Below, piece after piece: positions 11,757-23,083 of a stretch of DNA of 64,000 nucleotides (position 1 is its first letter; each line of letters begins with the position of its first letter). The notes beneath the pieces are model-generated. The model was not told where the DNA came from. It was given only the letters and a program-made list of their open reading frames with translations, and made no database searches. This DNA is from Hypericum androsaemum (taxonomy: Eukaryota > Streptophyta > Magnoliopsida > Malpighiales > Hypericaceae): positions 17,126,689-17,190,688 of the forward strand of contig OZ023180.1 of NCBI GenBank assembly GCA_963995505.1, written 5' to 3'. The position numbers were made by a program, and so were the translations under genes.

Positions 11757-14700
11757 ATGTCAGTTGCTTCTAGATCTATCATAGCTGAGTTAAACCGTGA
11801 GTTAAAACTCAACGGTGAAAACTATGAGAAATGGAGCATGAAAATCTAATATGTGATTGAGGAACAAGAAGTTTTGAAACCCATACATGTGATAATGGAT
11901 GAGCCTGATGAAGGCACAACTGCTTAACATAAGCGAGACAAAGAAGCTTATGTTATTTGGAAAAAAAAGAACACTACTGCCCGGTTGATTTTGTTAAGTT
12001 CGATGATGGATGATGTCACCCGACAATTTCGCGTGTATGACAACGCGAAAGATTATGGGACTCTCTCAAACAAAAATTCAGAAAGCTTTCAGTGTCAAAG
12101 CTGCATGCTTTGACCATAAGGTTTGACACCTTTAAGAAGCGTACGGAGGTTACCATGAGAAAATACTTGAGAGTGATGTCTAATATGATCAGTAAACTGG
12201 CAGAGGCTGGTCACATACTTAGCAACGAGCAGCAGATTCAAGCTATCATCCGTTCCCTGGCAACATCATCAAATATTACCAAATGGTCAGAATGGGTAAG
12301 ATTCATCTTCATCCGTTCCCTACCACCAAGTTGGGAACAGATGAAGATGAATCTTACCCATTCTGACCATTTGGTAACATTTGATGATGTTGCCAGACAC
12401 CTTGAGCTAGAGGAAGATCACCTCCTAGCTGTGAAATCCCACCCTGAAGCCCACTCGACTAGTTCAACTGGGAATGGTGGAAAAAAGAAGAAAGGCAAAG
12501 GGAAGGGTAAGTGTAAGAAAACTCCAAAGGCTGAAAACCAAGGAACCAAGTTAGATGGCTCCAAGGCTAAAAAGAAAAAGCAGTTTAACATTTTAAAAGT
12601 AAAATATTTTAACTGTCAACAGAAGGGACATTTTGCAAAAGATTGCAAGATGCCCAAGCATGTACACCTAAACTCAAGTGTGAGTAAGTTGTATGTATCC
12701 TCTTATACCTTTCTAACTGAGTCACATTCTATGTGGGTGATTGATTCAGAAGCGACAGACAGTGTAGCTAGAGACCATTGTTCGTTCGTTGAATACAGGT
12801 GGTTGCCGGCTGGAGCAAAAACTATTTTTATCGGTAACAACTCGTGTGTAGATGTAAAAGGTCTGGGTACTTGTAAATTGCACCTTCGTGGTGGTCGTGC
12901 CCTTCTTTTACATGACGTGTTGTTTACTCCAGACATCCGAAGGAACCTGATCTCAGTTTTTGCCTTAATGTCTTTAGGTTTTCGATTATCGTTTAAGGAC
13001 GATACTGTTAGATTGTATTTGGATGATGCCTATTTTGGTCTTGGATATATATCCGAAATTTTTTTTATTCTAGATATTGATCCTTGTAAAAGTTTTTCCT
13101 TAGTCACTAGTTCAAACTCATCGGAAGATGATATTAAACTATGGTATTCTAGACTAGGCCATATCAGTCAGGATAGTTTAAACCGTCTAGCTAAGGCAGG
13201 ACTACTGGAAAATGTAGAAAAATCTATATTACCATATGCGTATCTTGTCTAGAAGGAAAAAGTACAAGGAAACTTTTCGGTACTGGGGCTAGAGCTAAAT
13301 TTCTACTACAATTAGTCCATTCTGACATATGTGGTCCAATGAACGTGAGGGCAAGGCATGGAGCATATTACTTCATCACCTTCATTGACGACTATACTAG
13401 ATATGGTCTGATATACCTTATTTTTTATAAGTCTGAAGCATTAAACTATTTCATGATGTACATGCATTTTGTTGAGAATCAAAAGGACAGAAAGATAAAG
13501 GCCTTATGAACTGATCGTGGCCGTGAATATCTTTCTGATGAGTTCAAAGCTCTAGGCATTGAAAAAGGGATTAAACATCAGTTGTCCATTCCCTATACAC
13601 CCCAGCAAAATGGAGTTGCTGAAAGAAGAAATAGAACCCTTCTTGATATGGTTAGATCGATGATGGCAGAGACAAGTTTGCCTATATCATTCTACGGAGA
13701 TGCGCTCCTGACTGTCGCATACATTTTAAACTATGTCCCCTCCAAGTCTGTTGCAGCCACTCCTTATGAAATGTGGACAGATCGGAAGCCCGATCTATCC
13801 TATTTTAAGTCATGGGAGTGTGCATCATATGTTGATTCTACCTCAAGTACTTTCGGTAAATTAGGACCAAGAGGTAGAAAAAGTATCTTTATAAGATACC
13901 CAGAGGTATCTAAAGGGTTACGTGTTCGTAGGTGAACTGGACGATGAACATGTAACAGAATTTGAATCACGTGATGCCACGCTTTTGGAGAATGAATTTT
14001 CAAGGTTGAGGGAGGTTAGTAATGACATTATCCTTTATGAGACAGATGAATCAGAATCAACTGGATCGCTTCTTCCAAGTGGGAGAATTGAGGAGGAAGA
14101 TAGAGATTTTTCAACTCAAAATGATCCGAAAAGTTGTGATCTGAGTCCTGAAAGGGAGGTAATTCCTTATTCCAGTGGGAGTACGGTATTTTCACCCAGT
14201 AGGAGTGTGATTCCTGGATATGATGAATATATGAGAGATGTTTATCAAAACTGGGAATACCGTAGGTCTAGCAGAATTAGCATACCATGCCGACGATTTG
14301 ACATCGAAGGCGAGGCTAATGCATTCTTGGTATCACTAAAGAAATTTGGTGATCCAAGTAAAATTCTCCTGGCCATCCTGCAGGATGAAGATTAGCCAAA
14401 GAATATATCTGGAGCTTTGTCATCTCCAAAATGAACAGAATGGATAAATGCAATGGAGGAAGAAATATCTTTCATGATCAAAAACTAGGTTTGAAATCTG
14501 GTCGATCTATCTAGGGGACGTAGAGCAATTAGGAGTAAGTGGATTCTCAAAATCAAGCGCAATACAGATGGCAGTATTGAAAGATACAAAGTGTGTTTGG
14601 TTGCTCAAGGGTTCAAACAACAGGCTGAGATAGACTATGAGGAGACTTTTGCACTTGTTGTTAGATTTACGTCAATTAGGGTCATTTTAGCTATGGTTGT

Positions 14701-15819
14701 TAACATGAATCTAGAATTACATCAAATGGATGTAAATACTAATTTTCTCAATGGAGAATTGGATGAAGAAATCTGTAAATTGAATAAATCAATTTATGGT
14801 CTTAAGCAGTCGTATAGACAGTGGTAAATTTACTTTCATAATACGATAATGGTTTATAATGATAGACAAAGATCACTGCGTGTATGTTAAGCAATCAGGA
14901 AAGAAGTTTGTCATCATCACTTTGTATGTTGATGGCATACTTTTAGCTAGAAATGACATGGAATTTCTTGTTGAAATCAAAGATTGGTTATCTTCCAATT
15001 TTGAAATGAAAGATATGGGTGAAGCAGATTACATGCTCGGAGTTAAGATTTTGAGGAATCGTTTGAAAAGGATAGTGTCTCTTTCACAAGAGATATATAT
15101 TCACAAAGTAAGGACATGTGCCCAAAAATAGCTAAACAACGTGGGGAAATGGAGAAGATTCCTTATGCCAACGCAGTTGGATATCTGATGTATACAATAT
15201 TGTATACCAGACCTGATATTTGCTATGCTGTTAGGATAGCAAGCATATATCAGTCTGATCCAGGCAGTACTCACTGGAAGGCTGTCAAAGGGATTTTGAA
15301 ATATTTGAACACCACTGTAGAATACTTCTTGTGCTATCAAGGGCGTGACCTGATACTGAATGGCTACACTGATGCTGATTGGGGAGATGACGTGGACAAG
15401 AAAAAGTCTACATCTAGATTCATTTTCTTGTTGGGCGGGGGTATTATCTCATGGAGCAGTAAGAAGCAAACCTGTGTATCCTTGTCAACAATGGAAGCAG
15501 AATATGTAGCTTCAGCTCTTGCTGCACAAGAAGTGGTATGGTTGAAGAGATTCTTAAGCCATCTCTCATTGATAAACTCAATAGAGTCTGTGAGTCTATT
15601 CTGCGATAACCAGGCAGTTATAGCCTATGCTAAGGATCCTAGATTCTATAGCAGGGCTAAGCATATAGATATTAAATTTTACTTTGTTAGAAGTTTAGTA
15701 AAATATAAAGAACTGTGTATAAATATATATCTACACAATATATGGTCGCAAATCCAATGACTAAAGCATTACCTCGAGAAGTGTTCGAGAAACATGTTAA
15801 GTCACTGGATTTACGATAG
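11757..15819 (+). pseudogene. copia gag-pol, multiply broken
   Basis: Gag starts at ATG 11757 (MSVASRSIIAEL) and meets an early stop near 11847. The open stretch 12092-13252 holds the rest of gag, a lysine-rich linker, a zinc knuckle whose first cysteine is replaced (YFNCQQKGHFAKDC), a protease site altered to IDSEATDS, and the GAG-pre-integrase domain. Integrase follows in pieces (FIDDYTRYG about 13383, then 13582-13935), with a stop at 13507. RT is at 14591-15131 in two frames. Its catalytic motif reads YVDGILLAR, so one of the paired aspartates is lost. RNase H is at 15116-15760, with TDADW and SLSTMEAEY. Loss of the protease, zinc-finger and RT residues plus stops means it is non-functional. 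Confidence 0.9.
12259..12394. repeat. Near-perfect 55-bp inverted duplication inside copia gag
   Basis: Bases 12259-12313 and 12340-12394 are reverse complements with one mismatch, separated by 26 bp. The arm at 12340-12394 is the ordinary gag sequence (WEQMKMNLTHSDHLVTFDDV). The other arm is an inverted copy. CGTTCCCT occurs at 12251 and 12314, marking a 63-base insertion that keeps the gag frame open. Confidence 0.92.
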
Positions 15820-16762
15820 TTTTATTTGTAATCTAATTAGTTAGAATAAAGGAGTTTTATTTGGCAATATGAGTTATTTATGAAATATGTCAAACTGAGA
15901 AGTAGCCCACTCACACGGGTGTTTACCTCAGTGGGAGTCAAGAAGTTGATTCCTAGATGAGATGAGACAATTATTGGACATTCATGAGTACATGTTCTAT
16001 GACGAAATACCGTCTTGCTCAAGACCAAGTTTTCTTATGGGATGCAAGAATAAGTTACTGCATTTGGATTTTCTACAATCCATGTGATAAGATATAAGTA
16101 AAACTTATCATACTGTCTGTCCTATTAGCCCAGAGTTAAGCTAAGGCTGATACTCTAGCATGGTGTTAATTGACATGTGTTCCTTTAAAAGGAATGTACA
16201 CCGTAACACGTGATCGGTATCATGTGTGTTAATCGACCACTGGATGGGATAAAAATGTTGAGTAATTTCACAATCCCTGGTGTGAGACCAATTTTCGAGA
16301 ACTGTGATTCCTGAAACCTACCCTTAAGATCCTAAACGTATTCTAGAAGTATGGTCTAGTGCTGCTAGCTTGAAAAGTTCATGAAAAGGTTATGGCATAG
16401 CGATTCGACCTGGTAGGGCTGACCAGAAAAGCAGGATGTATCATTATGAAAAGAATATAGTTAAGGGAGAAAGAACTATGTTCATCACATTCTGAGTTTC
16501 GTGGTTCAGGTGCACCAATTGTATTAAAAAGTACAATAGTGAACCCGAATATAATTGTTTGAAATCACTAATGTGAATAATAGAATGTGACATGAGTCCT
16601 GGGGTAATAGCATGCATTATACAAGAAGGTTGTCGAGATGCTACTATTCAAGTAGCCTGAGTGTCTGTGCTCTTGAATTTGGCTTAACACACTCGACGTA
16701 TGCTGGTCGCACGAAATTTTTTAAAGAAATCTGATAGCTGTTGATCAAGGTCAATAATAATT

Positions 16763-16772
16763 GAGTGGGAGA
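16763..16772 (+). other. Polypurine tract (copia)
   Basis: GAGTGGGAGA lies directly before the 3' LTR. Confidence 0.8.
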
Positions 16773-17361
16773 TGTTGGACCTTTAGGCTAATCAGACAAC
16801 TATTATTGTGTCTGATTGGGCACAGGCCCAAATGTTGGGCGGAATGGGCCGGTCAACCCGCGTTGACCGGCCCGGGACCACGTCAGTGTGATGTGGCGCT
16901 GACGCATTTGCCACCAAAGTTGGCGGCCCACGTGGCATGCCACATGGCAGACATACGGTCCAGATTTGCCACGTGGCGGACATGCGGCCCAGAAGTGCCA
17001 CGTGGCAGCCATGCGCGCCACATAGTGTGCCACGTGGCGTGTTCTGATTGGCCAGATTTTCCTATAAAAAGAGAAATCCGGCTGAACCAAAATGATATTG
17101 GCCAGACAATCACTCAATAGAAAGGCAAAACTTTGGAATAGTCCCTGAGTTTTGATCAGATTTTCAATAGAGAAAATCTCGTGAAAATCAATTACGAATC
17201 TGTTATAACGTGGTCGTAATTCGAATGGCACGAAGACATAGTCGACCCGAACCTGTGGACCTCTTGCTTCAACAAGTAAGTGATTTATTATTAACAAATT
17301 AGTTTGTTAATTAATTGAGTTTAATATATAATTATTCGTTAATTACACGTTAGAACCAACG
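16773..17361 (+). repeat. 3' LTR of the copia element
   Basis: Starts TGTTGGACC like the 5' LTR. The terminal CA reads CG (17360-17361), a likely point mutation. It contains four CACGTG motifs (16929, 16970, 16999, 17031). Confidence 0.88.
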
Positions 17362-17366
17362 GAATA

Positions 17367-20300
17367 AATTAATCCTAACTTTTTCGTGTTTGATTATTCT
17401 CTCGTATTTGAAAAATGAAATAATTATTTCTTGTATCCTTTTCTCATTAAAATTCCTATTATTAAAAATTGGGTAAAATCATCATATCCATAATGTGTGT
17501 GCCACCTTATCGGCGCCTCCTTCCACGACATCAAAAAATCCAACTTCATAATTCCTTGACACAATCTTTTCTCACTATTGATTAATGAGATGTCCATAAC
17601 CTATTCTTCAAAATACGTAACTCTAGTTTGCGCTTCTTTGCCGCTTTGGTGTTGCATTTTAGATGTTGTCCAAACGTAACGGGAGAAAGAAACCGATGAA
17701 GAAAGGTGTTGGTCTCATTTTTGGAGTTACCGTGCTTTTTAGAATGTATTACCTTTTTGACCGGTGAACTCGAATTTACCTTGAAAAATTCTACCAAAAA
17801 GTAGGTCAAGTTTGGTAATCTTTATGGTGATTATTACCGGCAACGTCGCCATCCTGAACGGCGGCATCATAGAGGGGGAGGTTCTTCTCCGGGCTCGTGG
17901 ATAGATGAAGATGGTGGCTTAGGGTATAATCGAAATCTTAAAAAATTAACACAAAATTAGTCGGGAAAAAATTCAGGGACTAACCTATATTTGTTAAACA
18001 CCAGGGATCTATTTGGTCTTAAAAATCCTTTTAAAAGTGTATGTCATTCTCAACGGTAGAGAGATGGCTCTCGTCACCCACAAAAAAAATAGGTATGTTT
18101 TGTACTGTCCCGTCCTAAATTATTTTTGGTACGAAATCGTACAACTAATTGTAGTTAATGTCTTTGTTACATGCATTGTTTTAAAATACGGGTTTTGGTA
18201 CGGGCTAGATTTTGTCTATTTTCTGGCCCAACCTGTCAGACCACCGATCGAACTGAACACTTTTTAATTAATTTTTTAATATTTTTGAATAATATGTACA
18301 CTAAATAGTCGAAATATAAGTTTTAAAATTCATATTTTAGAAATATCAACCAATTCATAACATATAAAGTCTATTTTTCTTTGTTGATTAAGAGAAATCG
18401 AGCATACGATACGATTTTTTTGTTAAACTTTTTGCTGATTTGGATAAAATCTGGTCTGAGTCAAAAACTAGTATGAACCACCCAGTCCGACCGAATTTCA
18501 GGTGGTCTAACCAGAAACTATTTTAACCAAAAAATGGATTGCTCTGATGACCGATTCATAGTCCGACCGATTGGACTACTAGTCGGACCGTATTCTTAAA
18601 ACAATAGTTACAGGTAAAGATACTGCCATTGGCACTTATCTAGGGGTATTTTTTACAGAAAATCTAAACGGTTTCGTAAGATACTTGTTTGTACATTCAC
18701 GGGCTGCTTATGTTTTTTTATATTATTTGGTATCCGATTTACAAGGCTAATTAATCCAAATTTAAGTCAGGTAAGATCTTTTGAAGATGACAAAACTCTT
18801 CCGACAAATATTTAATATACGCATTTTCTAGAACTTAAACTCGAAACTAACTCTCTCACCAATTTAATCTAAATGCTTGTTGGTTCCAACTACTTTATGT
18901 TAGTTGCGGTTACGGATGTTTGATCAAATGAGTCTTGACCCAGCAACCTACGGTCAGTTTTAAGCTATATATATCAATTAGATGCATAAGTTTATCACCC
19001 AAAAAAAATTAGATGCATAAGTTATATTAGCAGCAATTCTCTATTGTTTGCTTTAAAAGAATGTTAGATTTTTTTATAAGGTTAGAAAATTTCGTGATCA
19101 CTCTAAAGCACTAGAACCCAAATCAACCAGAGGTACACGTTCCAGAAACCGGACAAGAGGAGAACTCGAGATTGAAAAAGAGGAAGAGCAAATTCCAGGA
19201 GCTATATTACATAAAGTCATCGATTGTGTACGATCTTGTTTGAAGATCTTTAAGGTTGTCTGTTTATGACAATTTTTTTTTTTGAAATTGTTTATGACAA
19301 TTTTGGAGGATACAAATATGGAGTTAATTTTTTGCGGGAAGTGGAGAACTCAAGATCGAAAAAGAGTAAGAGAAAACTCTAAGATGAGTTACATTTATGG
19401 GGTTAAATTTTGGAGGGAACAATGTAGTAGCGACAAAATAAATTACAAAAAATTTGATGTTTTCGGTTAGATACAAAAATTATAATATTGATTACACTAT
19501 CTCCAACGTTTATGATCGTTGTTTCAGAAATACTCTCTTACCAACAAATTAATTATCGTTCCTCGAGTCAAAATAACTTTCTTATTGATGTTAAGTACTT
19601 TCACTCGTGGAAGTACTTTAAAAGTACTCTAAACCAAAATATTTTATTGAAGTAAAAGTAGATTAAATTCTTAGTCAAGTAAAATTTTAAAATTTATATC
19701 ATGAATGTATTTCCTCTGTGATTAGTATTATGAATAATTATGTAGAAGTGCTTTCGAAGTATTCAATTGATTATATATTTAGATTCTTCAATGATTACGA
19801 GATGGAAAATAAGTGAGAATCTTTTATGGATAGTGAATATTAATTTGAAATTTTTGATAGATAGTGAAAATCAATTGAAAATTTTCAATATATGAGAACC
19901 CTCAAGATATTGTCATATTCAACTTAAATCGAGATCATTTGTCAAACAAAGATCATGCACACGATTGACCCGTTCTCATTTTTAAAATTTTTATATACAA
20001 CCAAAACTTTGAGCCAATTTGAGGTCTATTACAATATGTATAAATAATACTCAACAAGATATCATGATTGATATATACTCAACAAGATATCATGATTGAT
20101 ATAAACGGTTATCTTAACACATATGAACATCTTGATATGAATGCTCTTATATTATTATCATGGTTTTGTATTCTGGTACGCAATAACTATGCATTATTTT
20201 TCACAACGAGGATCAATGATCTTTTATTTTGTAAAGGTAAATTACATTTAATTATATCTTGTTAAGGTTTGAACTTTAAATATTCGTCAAATCATACACT

Positions 20301-20740
20301 TGTCTTGTACAATTAAGTTAAATGTCCTTTTGCATGATCATTGATCTTTGTTATAAAATATTCTCAAGAATCAAACAAACAATGTTATACTTCACAAAGG
20401 TTTTTTTTAATCTCCATAAAAAATTGTAATTTGCATAAAAGATGAAAATCTCTACACTAATTTTTTACACAAATGAGTACATCTCGTGAGAAAAAGCTAT
20501 TACTAAGACCTAAATAGCTACAAGATTCACAAAATCGTCGGTGAAAGGAGATACCATTATAAAATTTTCAACAAATGGATATCAAAACACTATGAATGAG
20601 TTCCCAAGTAAAACATCGGTGAAAATTGTCAATTGACGCGTACTTGCCAACTTATAAAATAAAATTATGATATTTCCAATATCTAATATGGTAAGAGCCA
20701 GCGAGAAAATTAATCACCGTAAATGTTTATTGCACAGCGT
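17367..20740. other. AT-rich intergenic DNA without a supported gene
   Basis: About 3.4 kb with no open frame showing recognisable domains, and no LTR or paired terminal inverted repeat that I can define. It holds a 14-base repeat of the copia flank at 17380-17393, a small duplication of TGTTTATGACAATTT around a T-run (about 19259-19304), and the tandem 28-mer described separately. Confidence 0.6.
20049..20104. repeat. 28-bp tandem duplication
   Basis: Two adjacent copies of a 28-base unit beginning ACTCAACAAGATATC (20049-20076 and 20077-20104), differing only at the last base. It is a short, recent duplication in intergenic DNA. Confidence 0.9.
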
Positions 20741-20746
20741 GCGTCC

Positions 20747-20753
20747 TATATAT
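20747..20753 (+). promoter_or_regulatory. Probable TATA box of the MADS gene
   Basis: TATATAT lies about 85 bp before the MADS start codon, a reasonable distance for a TATA box with a short 5' UTR. Confidence 0.45.
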
Positions 20754-20836
20754 TGAAACTCTCTTTCCCATAAAATGATCATCAACCCGCAAAACCATTA
20801 AAGATTGAAAGAAAGAAAAGAATTTAGTTTTTCAAA

Positions 20837-21813
20837 ATGGAAGGAAAGAAAACTAAGGGCAAGCAGAAGATCGAGATGAAATTGATCAAAAATATGGAAG
20901 ACAGGTTTGTAACATTTTCCAGGCGTAAATCAGGCATCAACAAGAAGGCAAGTGAGCTTGCCACTCTCACTGGCGCTGAAGTTGCATTTGTGGTGTTTTC
21001 GCCTACGGGTAAGCAACTTTACTTCCGATATTCAAATTCGAACAAGGCAGAGATCTAATATTTAGAAGGAGGCTCTCCCGATACTATCTTTTTACCCTCA
21101 TAAATTATAAATTACTTATGACTTACACACTTTTCAATATTGATCTTAGATTTTCTTTCAGAAAATATTTCTTCTTTTTTATCAAAATAACTAAACTATA
21201 TATTTATGAAATCAATAAAGAGAGAGTTTCTGGCTATACCACTGCAGGTAAGCCCTACTCCTTTGGCGTCCCCTCCATGGACAGGGTTGTGAAGCGGTAC
21301 TTAGGGCAAGAGCAGCAAGGCATCAATGACAGCACAGAGCAAATTGTTGAGGCACATCGACAGATTCTGATGAGCGACCTAAACAACCACCACAACCAAC
21401 TGACCGAGAAGCTAGACATCGATAATCTGAAGATGAAGGAGCTCAAGGAGAGCATAGATGCTGGCAGAGGGAAGGATGCAGAGGCCTGGTGGGAGATCCC
21501 CGTCGAGGATCTCACCTTCGATAAGCTCGTTAAGGTCAACAACGCCTACAACGAGATCTTTGCTATGATATCCACCAAGCTTCAGCAGAAGACCGCGGGT
21601 GGCGCTTCCACTTCAACAGCTCATCTCAACTCCAACTCCAACCCCAACCCTAACCCGACCCCGCCTCCTTTGGACAATATTTTTGTTGATCATTTTGGTG
21701 TTGCCCATATGTCCAACCCTTTGTTTAAAGCTGCTGCTGGCAATGGAGGCGGTGGTCCTCCGACACCTGGCCCTGCTCCTAGTGACAAGGGACATCAATG
21801 GGGTGCCTTCTAG
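20837..21813 (+). CDS. Type I (M-alpha) MADS-box transcription factor, AGL62-like
   Basis: A nuclear DNA-binding factor; AGL62-like proteins act in endosperm and female gametophyte development. Exons 20837-21008 and 21248-21813 give 245 residues. The MADS domain (about residues 9-65) reads [20 protein letters not shown], then [19 protein letters not shown] and [13 protein letters not shown], continuing after splicing into [18 protein letters not shown] helical region follows (about residues 85-155), including [17 protein letters not shown], and then an Asn/Pro/Gly-rich tail. Without splicing the frame stops at 21056-21058. With the 239-base intron 21009-21247 removed, the standard FSPTGKPYSFG sequence is restored exactly. 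Most M-alpha genes lack introns, and GGTAAGC occurs at both ends of this intron. A non-spliced, truncated allele is the alternative reading. Confidence 0.85.
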
Positions 21814-21974
21814 ATGTATCGACTCTATTATGTGTCCGTGCATGTCATAGAATAAGACTTTCAAGTGTAAGTAGAAAATCACTAGTTATATTTTCTTTTT
21901 TTATTTGGATGTAACACAGAGAATATTATGAGCATAAGACTACACGCACAAATTTGCCGAAAAAATTACCTCCT

Positions 21975-22046
21975 TGAGCTAAAGGTTTGTAGTCCAGCGG
22001 CACTCTACATAATTAGAAAGTCCAAAGTTCAAACTTTGGCAAAGTT
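21975..22046 (+). repeat. Possible tRNA-derived SINE fragment
   Basis: The segment has box A-like TAGTCCAGCGGCA and box B-like AGTTCAAACTT about 45 bases apart, the spacing of a tRNA-derived pol III promoter. It does not fold as a tRNA by eye. No tail or target duplication was defined. Confidence 0.3.
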
Positions 22047-22149
22047 ATGTAATAATTTATCTTTCAAAAAAAATTACTTCATTGAGTATCTCGATACTGT
22101 AAATAAACTCGAAAGTCAATTAACTAGGCAAAGCAAAATAGTTTGATGA

Positions 22150-23083
22150 ATCAATGGAATTACAAACATAACTAGAATAATTTAGAAAAATTAAATATAT
22201 ATTTTTTCAAATTTTAAATCTATGATTTAGCAGTTAGTGAATAAATTACCGCCCACGAGTTTCTTTAATAAGTGAACACTGTCAGATACACAAAATAAGA
22301 TGGTTCCCCAGACCTTGAACGGTAATGCATAGTGTATGACCAAGTTTTGTAAGTATACGTATTTCTGTCATCACAAAGGCTATTCACAGTGGTGACTGGT
22401 TATACCATGTTATCAAATAAACAATTAATTTTTCTCTTATTTACAAATAATCTAACCCAACTAAATATTTTCCTACCCACCTAATCCAACTAGATTACTA
22501 AATAAATAATTTATTTTCTCTCATCCAAATACATGTATTATCTATACAAATTTTCATAGAGAATTGAAAAATTGGACTTTATTTATTGAGTAAAAAAAAT
22601 ATGAGTTAAAAATATTGCGATCTATTTATTGAGAATAAAAAAAATACAATATTTAGATTTTTATCGAAAAATATTGTATCATGTTACATTAGATAAAATT
22701 GAGAAAAAAATAATAATAATAAAATATTGGTGATCTCGTTTTAGATACTAGACCAAATGAGAGGTTGATTTGCCATTGCATCCTCGAAAAAAGACGGCTA
22801 AACCAAAACATCAGCTGTCTGGTCAATCTCAGACATCCTTGCAAGCATCAAACGTGTACTAACCTGTAATCTTCCAAGTGACTTCTCATTTCTACCGCTG
22901 CGTACTCCACGAATCGCGAAGAAAGTTCAACATTACATGTTATGTTCCTTGGTTCTAAAAATCCATATGGAACCAGATGCCGTTAACTATAACCATCCAG
23001 AGGCATGGCCTTTGCAAGTATAGCACGAACCAAAGTTGAACCTGAACATCCAAAGAGATATATAATGGTCGATTCTCGATTCT
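22150..23083. other. Intergenic region between the MADS and sugar kinase genes
   Basis: No gene seen. It contains an imperfect AT-rich direct repeat around 22570-22650 (TTTATTTATTGAG units). The right-hand end must include the 3' UTR of the sugar kinase gene, which is transcribed leftward and stops at 23084. Confidence 0.5.

Larger units (their letters stand above)
9153..17361 (+). mobile_element. Ty1/copia LTR retrotransposon, old and degraded
   Basis: An 8.2-kb element with LTRs at 9153-9779 and 16773-17361. It has a mutated tRNA-Met primer site, a roughly 2-kb leader, gag and pol in copia order (zinc knuckle, protease, integrase, RT, RNase H), a 0.95-kb 3' untranslated part and a polypurine tract. 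The flanking pentamers GAACA (9148-9152) and GAATA (17362-17366) fit a 5-bp target duplication with one change. The LTRs differ in length (627 and about 589 bp) and at many positions, and pol carries several stops and frameshifts, so it is much older than the neighbouring gypsy copy. Confidence 0.93.

Noticed and set aside
18540..18600. Short inverted repeats of TAGTCCGACC / TAGTCGGACC
   Set aside because: Arms are too short and the context too degenerate to define an element.
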